In this document: positions 59,625-64,000 of the stretch, piece by piece
Numbering within the stretch: position 1 is the first letter of the stretch
Layout of the letters: the number at the start of each line of letters is the position of its first letter
Assembly: GCA_049115815.1 (NCBI GenBank)
Contig: JAGDZO010000019.1
Span: 1-64,000, forward strand
Length of the DNA stretch: 64,000 bases
Origin: Marinoscillum sp049115815
GTDB taxonomy: Bacteria > Bacteroidota > Bacteroidia > Cytophagales > Cyclobacteriaceae
Reading direction: 5' to 3'
Notes under the pieces: model-generated
What the model was told of the DNA's origin: nothing
Database searches by the model: none
The model's input: only the letters and a program-made list of their open reading frames with translations
Program-made: the position numbers and the translations under genes

Positions 59625-61349
59625 CTATTTAAACTTCGGATGCTTTTCTCCAGGGAACTCTCTATCGAAAAATTCACCGTATTCTTTAATAGTCTTCTTC
59701 ATGTCTTTTCTAAGCCAGATAATTCCAAGTAAGTTAGGAAGCGTCATAAGCGCAATCGTAATACCCGACAAAGTCCAGATAATGGTGGTGTCTTGAAACG
59801 ATGCAAAGAAGAAAGCCACCACATAAACTATCCTATAGTAAATCACAGACTTGGTTCCGAAAAGGAAAGTCATAGCGCGATCTCCATAATATGACCAGCT
59901 AATGGCCGTACTAAATGCGAATAGCAACAACCCAATGGACACTATGTACTGACCATAATTGCCGAAAAATCCTCTATTGAAGGCTATGGCAGTCAATGGC
60001 GCACTATGTACCAATGATTCTCCTACAAACTTCAATGCTTTATCATCCGTGATCGAACCTTCGCTAATCGCGATAGTCCCGGTGAACAGCTGTTTGTCCA
60101 TTAAGTTTTCATCATTGTAAACTTTTACATTTTCAGCGAAACTTCTAGAATGCAAAAAGGTGATGTCGGTATTGGTAATCTTACCTTCCGACACGGATAG
60201 AGAGCCGCTATATGTTGGCAAACTCTCAACATCATTCAGGTGATCAAATAAGCTTTGAGTCGTTTCAGCGTCCCCTTCCTTCAACATACCACTTAGGATT
60301 TGGATCTCTGAATACTCAAACTGATTGACATGCTTCTCCGCCCATACTCCCGAGCTTAGCAGCACCAAACCTGTGACAGTACAAATAATAATGGTATCTA
60401 TAAATGGCTCAAGAATGGCCACCATACCCTCAGATAATGGCTCGTTGGCTTTAGCCGATGCATGCGCAATAGGTGCAGAACCTTGACCTGCCTCATTGGA
60501 AAATAATCCTCTGCCTACCCCCTTATTGAAAGCAAAAGCCAGGTTAGCCCCGATGAATCCTCCAGTGGCAGCTGATCCGGTGAAGATCTCTCCAAAAATC
60601 GCCACGAAGGAAGGAACAATGTTTCCAATGTTGTAAAATATCACAGCAAAAGCACCTATAAAATAAATAATAGCCATAGCTGGCACCAACTTAGATGTCA
60701 CAGCCGCTATACGCTTAATCCCTCCGATAATGACCAAGCCTAAGGCTACAGCCAATACGGCACCAGTCAGTACTTGATCTATACCAAACGTAGCTAGGAG
60801 CGTACTGGAGATACTATTGATCTGAGGAAGACTACCCGTGCCAAAAGATGAAAGTACTGTTGCGAAAGCGAAAATAGCCGCCAACCATTTTAGGTTAACC
60901 TTCTTTCCGCCTACTTTAAATTCAGCATTTTTCATGTAATACATTGGACCACCAGCCATAGTGCCATCGTCCAATTTTTCTCTGTACTTGTGAGATAGGG
61001 AAACCTCCACAAACTTGGTACACATACCTACAGCTGCCGTCACAAGCATCCAAAACAAGGCCGCTGGCCCACCAAGGTGCACTGCGAATGCTACTCCTGC
61101 TATGTTACCTGTTCCTACTGTCCCAGACAGTGCAGTAGCCAATGCCTGAAAATGTGAGGTGTCTCCAGGTAAATCCTTCTTGTCAAATTTTCCACTTACG
61201 ATTCTTACGGCATGCTTGAAAAATCTGATCTGGGGAAACTTCAGATATATGGTGAAGAAAAGTCCTGTGCCTAATAGTGCGTAAGGAAACCAAAAGGCAC
61301 TTCCGATGTAACTATCTATCAGTTTGAGGAATTCATTGAGTTGGAGCAT
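59625..61349 (-). CDS. Alanine/sodium symporter (AGCS) with periplasmic insert
   Basis: 574 residues, longer than the usual 450-550. The AGCS signature 'ALATALSGTVGTGNIAGVAF' is near residue 70, followed by 'GGPMYYMKNAEFKVGGKKVN' and 'GLFSNEAGQGSAPIAHASAK'. About twelve membrane helices are present. Between helices after 'IIICTVTGLVLLSSGVW' a soluble insert of about 110 residues (about 335-440) contains two copies of a motif (SGSLSVSEGKITNTD and TGTIAISEGSITDD). The transporter takes up alanine or glycine with sodium. The insert may be a ligand-sensing or protective lid, an inference. The start lies 400 bp from the next gene. Confidence 0.9.
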   Translation of the reverse strand: MLQLNEFLKLIDSYIGSAFWFPYALLGTGLFFTIYLKFPQIRFFKHAVRIVSGKFDKKDLPGDTSHFQALATALSGTVGTGNIAGVAFAVHLGGPAALFWMLVTAAVGMCTKFVEVSLSHKYREKLDDGTMAGGPMYYMKNAEFKVGGKKVNLKWLAAIFAFATVLSSFGTGSLPQINSISSTLLATFGIDQVLTGAVLAVALGLVIIGGIKRIAAVTSKLVPAMAIIYFIGAFAVIFYNIGNIVPSFVAIFGEIFTGSAATGGFIGANLAFAFNKGVGRGLFSNEAGQGSAPIAHASAKANEPLSEGMVAILEPFIDTIIICTVTGLVLLSSGVWAEKHVNQFEYSEIQILSGMLKEGDAETTQSLFDHLNDVESLPTYSGSLSVSEGKITNTDITFLHSRSFAENVKVYNDENLMDKQLFTGTIAISEGSITDDKALKFVGESLVHSAPLTAIAFNRGFFGNYGQYIVSIGLLLFAFSTAISWSYYGDRAMTFLFGTKSVIYYRIVYVVAFFFASFQDTTIIWTLSGITIALMTLPNLLGIIWLRKDMKKTIKEYGEFFDREFPGEKHPKFK

Positions 61350-61748
61350 AAGTAATAGGTAAGGTTGATTTTTGAATCCGACAAAAGTAATGATTCTGGA
61401 ATTACCACGTTAGCCCATTCCAAGCATTGATTGGATATAAAGAAGTCAACCGAACGCTTTAAAAATGGCTCTTTGTTTTTCCTAACAATTTGGAATAACG
61501 CAGTTACCTCCCGGATTCTAATAGTCCGGATCATTAGTAATCAGAAAATTAATACTTGCACAAATCATCTTCAACTGACTCAAAAAAGAGGCTTCAAATA
61601 CATTACTTGCCTTCAGTCCAACTAGTAAAATTCAATCCACTACGTATTACTCGGTAGATAATATGCCCTTCCATACCGATAGCAATGGCTTTGATCACCA
61701 CCTAAATTGCTGTTATCAAATTTTATCGACTCACTAAACAATAATCAG
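61350..61748. other. Intergenic region between divergent genes
   Basis: About 400 bp without a convincing gene; the short open frames here look random. It must contain the promoters of the alanine symporter (minus) and the secreted protein gene at 61749 (plus). A small hairpin CCGGA / TCCGG with a nine-base loop lies at 61511-61529. I recognise no riboswitch. Confidence 0.5.
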
Positions 61749-63272
61749 ATGAAATATTTTTTAACAGTTTGTGCTTTGCTACTCATGTCTTCAGCATTCG
61801 CGCAATTTTCATTCTCCAGTAAGGACTATAAAAACAAAGACCTTGAATGGATGGGCATGATCACATTTGATGAAGAAATGTCAGATGTGCAAAAATTGTA
61901 TATCGATGACGCAGGCAACACGTATGTAGTGCTTCGATTTCAATGGGATATGCATCTTGGCGTGCCTGCAGAAAAAAAGAAAGATCCAGAGCCTCCAAAA
62001 GTGAGCGCCGGGAATTCCTTCGGAATAATGATCCAGAAGATCAAACCCAATCAATCGATAGCTTACACTAAGGTGATCAAGCTAGGTGACAGAGACCGAG
62101 CAGACGCTACGAGTATAATGTTTAATGTTTTCAATGACGTCACTATAGCAGGAGATGATTTATATATGACTGGTTCGTTTGAATTCAGTGCAGATTTTGG
62201 CGATGGAGTCACCCTGACTAGTGATGGCCGAAATGATATGTTTGTTGTAAAGCTAAATGGATCAGGCCAAGCTCAGTGGGCCATCAAAGGAGGGGGTAGC
62301 GGAAATGTATATGCGGAAATGGATCCAGGTGGATTAGCCGTGACAGCAGATGCCTCTGGAGAAAATGTATATGCTATTGCTAAACTCAATGCTTATCCGA
62401 AAGGTGGAGGAACATTGGACGGCCAAGAGCTTAATCTTAGTGAGCACGGCGCAACTCTGGTACTTATGAAAATCAGCAAAGAAGGAAAAGTTCTTTGGTT
62501 CAAAAAAGCTCCGGCAGGTACTGGTGGATCAAATGCCGATATGTCTTTAGATGGCGCAGGCAATCTATATATATCAGGATCCACAGCATTCTTCCTGGAA
62601 TGGGACGGTGATAAAAAGAATGTTAATGGTCTGTTTGATGCCTTTGTCATGAAACTTGATCCAAAGGGAAACTTTATTTGGAGTAAAATATTTGGCAGTG
62701 ACGGGATAGATAACTTCTCTAGTATGAGTGTAGATGAAGAAGGAAATATCGCTCTATTCGGCACATTCAAAGCCGGTACATCTATTGACGGAACAATGAT
62801 TATCGAACCAAAGTCATCTGTCATGAGCCTTGCCAATATATCCATGTCGATGAATAGCGACGGAGTAGTGACCTCTGTAAATCAGTTCGATGGAAAATCA
62901 ATCATTGATATACCTCAATATGGATTGTCAACCTCAGGAGGCAAAGTATTATTCTCATTAGCGGGAAAAACAAAGTTGAATGGTGAAAAGATCAAGGAGC
63001 TTGGCTATTACTCTCAAAGTTCAACAGGAGAAGTAAAATTTGAATACAACCCTACGTATGACTCACCGGCTTACACGCTCATTCCAGCTGGTATACAAAA
63101 ATCAGATGACTCTTTCTATTTGCTAGGCAAGCTTATGAAAACCTCAGAGCTCATAGCCAGCGTAGCAGGTGCTAAGGCGGGCGCATTGATAGAAAAGCAA
63201 ACCAACAAAAACTGGGTGTACAAAAAGGACCTAGATGTCGGACTATTATTATTGAAAATCAACATAGACTAA
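61749..63272 (+). CDS. Secreted beta-propeller/SBBP-like repeat protein
   Basis: 507 residues from the ATG at 61749, chosen because the signal peptide (FLTVCALLLMSSAFAQF) starts there. The mature part holds repeats with 'DDAGNTYVV', 'SLDGAGNLYISGSTAFFL' and 'SVDEEGNIALFGTF', typical of SBBP beta-propeller repeats, each followed by 'G......D.FV.KL...G...W'. The C-terminal 150 residues have no repeat and no type IX sorting signal. It is probably a secreted or periplasmic propeller. It is followed 7 bp later by a second secreted protein, so they form an operon. Confidence 0.75.
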   Translation: MKYFLTVCALLLMSSAFAQFSFSSKDYKNKDLEWMGMITFDEEMSDVQKLYIDDAGNTYVVLRFQWDMHLGVPAEKKKDPEPPKVSAGNSFGIMIQKIKPNQSIAYTKVIKLGDRDRADATSIMFNVFNDVTIAGDDLYMTGSFEFSADFGDGVTLTSDGRNDMFVVKLNGSGQAQWAIKGGGSGNVYAEMDPGGLAVTADASGENVYAIAKLNAYPKGGGTLDGQELNLSEHGATLVLMKISKEGKVLWFKKAPAGTGGSNADMSLDGAGNLYISGSTAFFLEWDGDKKNVNGLFDAFVMKLDPKGNFIWSKIFGSDGIDNFSSMSVDEEGNIALFGTFKAGTSIDGTMIIEPKSSVMSLANISMSMNSDGVVTSVNQFDGKSIIDIPQYGLSTSGGKVLFSLAGKTKLNGEKIKELGYYSQSSTGEVKFEYNPTYDSPAYTLIPAGIQKSDDSFYLLGKLMKTSELIASVAGAKAGALIEKQTNKNWVYKKDLDVGLLLLKINID

Positions 63273-63279
63273 TTAAAAT

Positions 63280-63951
63280 ATGAAAAAGCTATTATTATCA
63301 TTTATTCTACTTGTCGCTTTCAATTACTTGGTAATTGGTCAAGACAATGTGAAAGCAGAGGCTTATAAAGCCAACAATGTCAACTACTTCATCAAAAGTG
63401 TGCCCGAAGCGAAGTACGAAATAGTAGGAGAGCAAAAGGTCACCGGGGTAGGTAAAACTACAAGTTATACCGCCGGTCTTCATGGTGCTGCTGGATACAA
63501 TCAAGTACAGCAAGGCATTGCTGAGTTCAACGATAAGCAACTAAAACTTGCTAAAAAAGGAAAGGATGTTAAGTATGATGGCATCTTAGTTGACAAACCA
63601 AAACTTGTGCAGTTTATCAAACTTGAAAATGGAGCTAAGGGCGCAGGTTATGGAGCCGTAGGTGCAACAGCCATCTCCACCATTGAAGCCAAGTCTGGCA
63701 AAATCGTATTCTTCATGAGTAAGCCAAATCAGGACTTCACAGTGGTCACGGATATCACATATAACCAAGGAGGTCTTGGAGAAACCATGCGTGGTGGCAA
63801 CAAGATGGATGTTGCCATCAATGGACTAATAGACAAAGGGAGAAGATGGGTGAAGAAAGGAAAAATTTCCAGTGACTTTGATGCGCTGCTTATTGATTAT
63901 AGCAGCATAGTCATGGGGCAAGTAAAAGGCCAGTTGATAAAATTTGATTAA
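63280..63951 (+). CDS. Secreted protein of unknown function
   Basis: 223 residues with a signal peptide (LLLSFILLVAFNYLVIGQD). I recognise no family. The body has a repeated Gly/Lys-rich pattern: 'EIVGEQKVTGVGKTTSYTAG', 'KGAGYGAVGATAISTIEAKS' and 'YNQGGLGETMRGGNKMDVAI', and ends 'KISSDFDALLIDYSSIVMGQ'. Its neighbour upstream is the SBBP-like protein, so it may work with that protein at the surface. The remaining 49 bases to the window edge show nothing. Confidence 0.6.
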   Translation: MKKLLLSFILLVAFNYLVIGQDNVKAEAYKANNVNYFIKSVPEAKYEIVGEQKVTGVGKTTSYTAGLHGAAGYNQVQQGIAEFNDKQLKLAKKGKDVKYDGILVDKPKLVQFIKLENGAKGAGYGAVGATAISTIEAKSGKIVFFMSKPNQDFTVVTDITYNQGGLGETMRGGNKMDVAINGLIDKGRRWVKKGKISSDFDALLIDYSSIVMGQVKGQLIKFD

Positions 63952-64000
63952 TTAAACTTACCGCTAAGTGATGGTTATGACCACCTCTCGGGCACTCAGC

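Noticed and set aside
61319..61625. Two short open frames (61319-61534 minus, 61431-61625 plus) in the symporter upstream region
   Set aside because: They overlap each other or the symporter start and look random in composition.
62393..62845. 150-residue open frame on the minus strand
   Set aside because: It is antisense to the SBBP-repeat protein, whose signal peptide, repeats and operon context are convincing; the composition of the antisense product looks like a shadow.
1..64000. tRNA, rRNA, CRISPR, transposase, phage or restriction-modification genes
   Set aside because: None was recognised on reading both strands; a dedicated search could still find a tRNA that I missed.

Overview
The window looks like chromosomal DNA from a member of the Bacteroidota, most likely a marine-type Cytophagales relative. 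The evidence is moderately AT-rich DNA, a type IX secretion sorting domain, signal peptides with Gln after the cleavage site, a GT117/DUF2723 protein, a monomeric NADP-isocitrate dehydrogenase, nuoA-B-C-D with unfused nuoC and nuoD, and starts without clear Shine-Dalgarno sequences. The genus is inference. I saw no rRNA, tRNA, CRISPR array, intact insertion sequence or phage gene.

Region 1 (1-20.5 kb, minus strand) is one long surface-polysaccharide locus. In transcription order it starts with a polytopic membrane protein (20545), then a Wzm/Wzt-type ABC exporter, two FkbM methyltransferases, a GT11-like fucosyltransferase, an unfamiliar GT-like protein, a GT61, two GT2, a GT4, a GT2 and a second GT61. 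After these come a third FkbM, a methyltransferase-like/GT2 fusion, a methyltransferase, a GT-C-like membrane protein, a GT4, an HlpA-like transferase and another GT4. It ends at the start of a secreted PKD-like protein that runs off the window. Most genes overlap by 4-11 bp (ATGA, TTGA, GTGA junctions), which implies one translationally coupled operon. Two short coding-like scars (6980-7124 and 8040-8123) suggest that genes were lost from it. The ABC pair and lack of a recognisable Wzx flippase point to ABC-dependent export.

Region 2 (20.5-28.6 kb) holds a divergent GT4 whose reading frame carries copies of a repeat, a convergent overlapping nucleotide-sugar dehydratase, a TPR protein, a membrane protein, the large GT117 protein with a strong terminator, and a tiny protein that is little more than a type IX sorting domain.

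Region 3 (28.7-40.9 kb, mostly minus) carries an ECF sigma factor with a membrane-anchored partner, a multi-domain lipoprotein, respiratory complex I genes nuoA-B-C-D interrupted by a four-helix-bundle gene, a Lon-type substrate-binding protein, a sulfurtransferase, monomeric isocitrate dehydrogenase, panB and a thioredoxin-like protein.

Region 4 (41-64 kb, mixed strands) is housekeeping and envelope: an amidohydrolase, a TPR lipoprotein, a glycerophosphodiesterase, aspS, tadA, superoxide dismutase, an HD protein, a YkgJ-like cysteine-cluster protein, a haem c/copper-monooxygenase-like lipoprotein, an SDR, a double-cNMP/PlsC fusion, an SGNH hydrolase, a cyclophilin, an M28 peptidase, two L,D-transpeptidases, an alanine:cation symporter with an odd insert, and two secreted proteins at the right edge.

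I found no clear new defence or mobile system. The best leads are the repeat-derived insertion inside a glycosyltransferase, the deletion scars in the polysaccharide operon, the inverted-repeat-bounded four-helix-bundle gene inside the nuo operon, and several unusual domain architectures.
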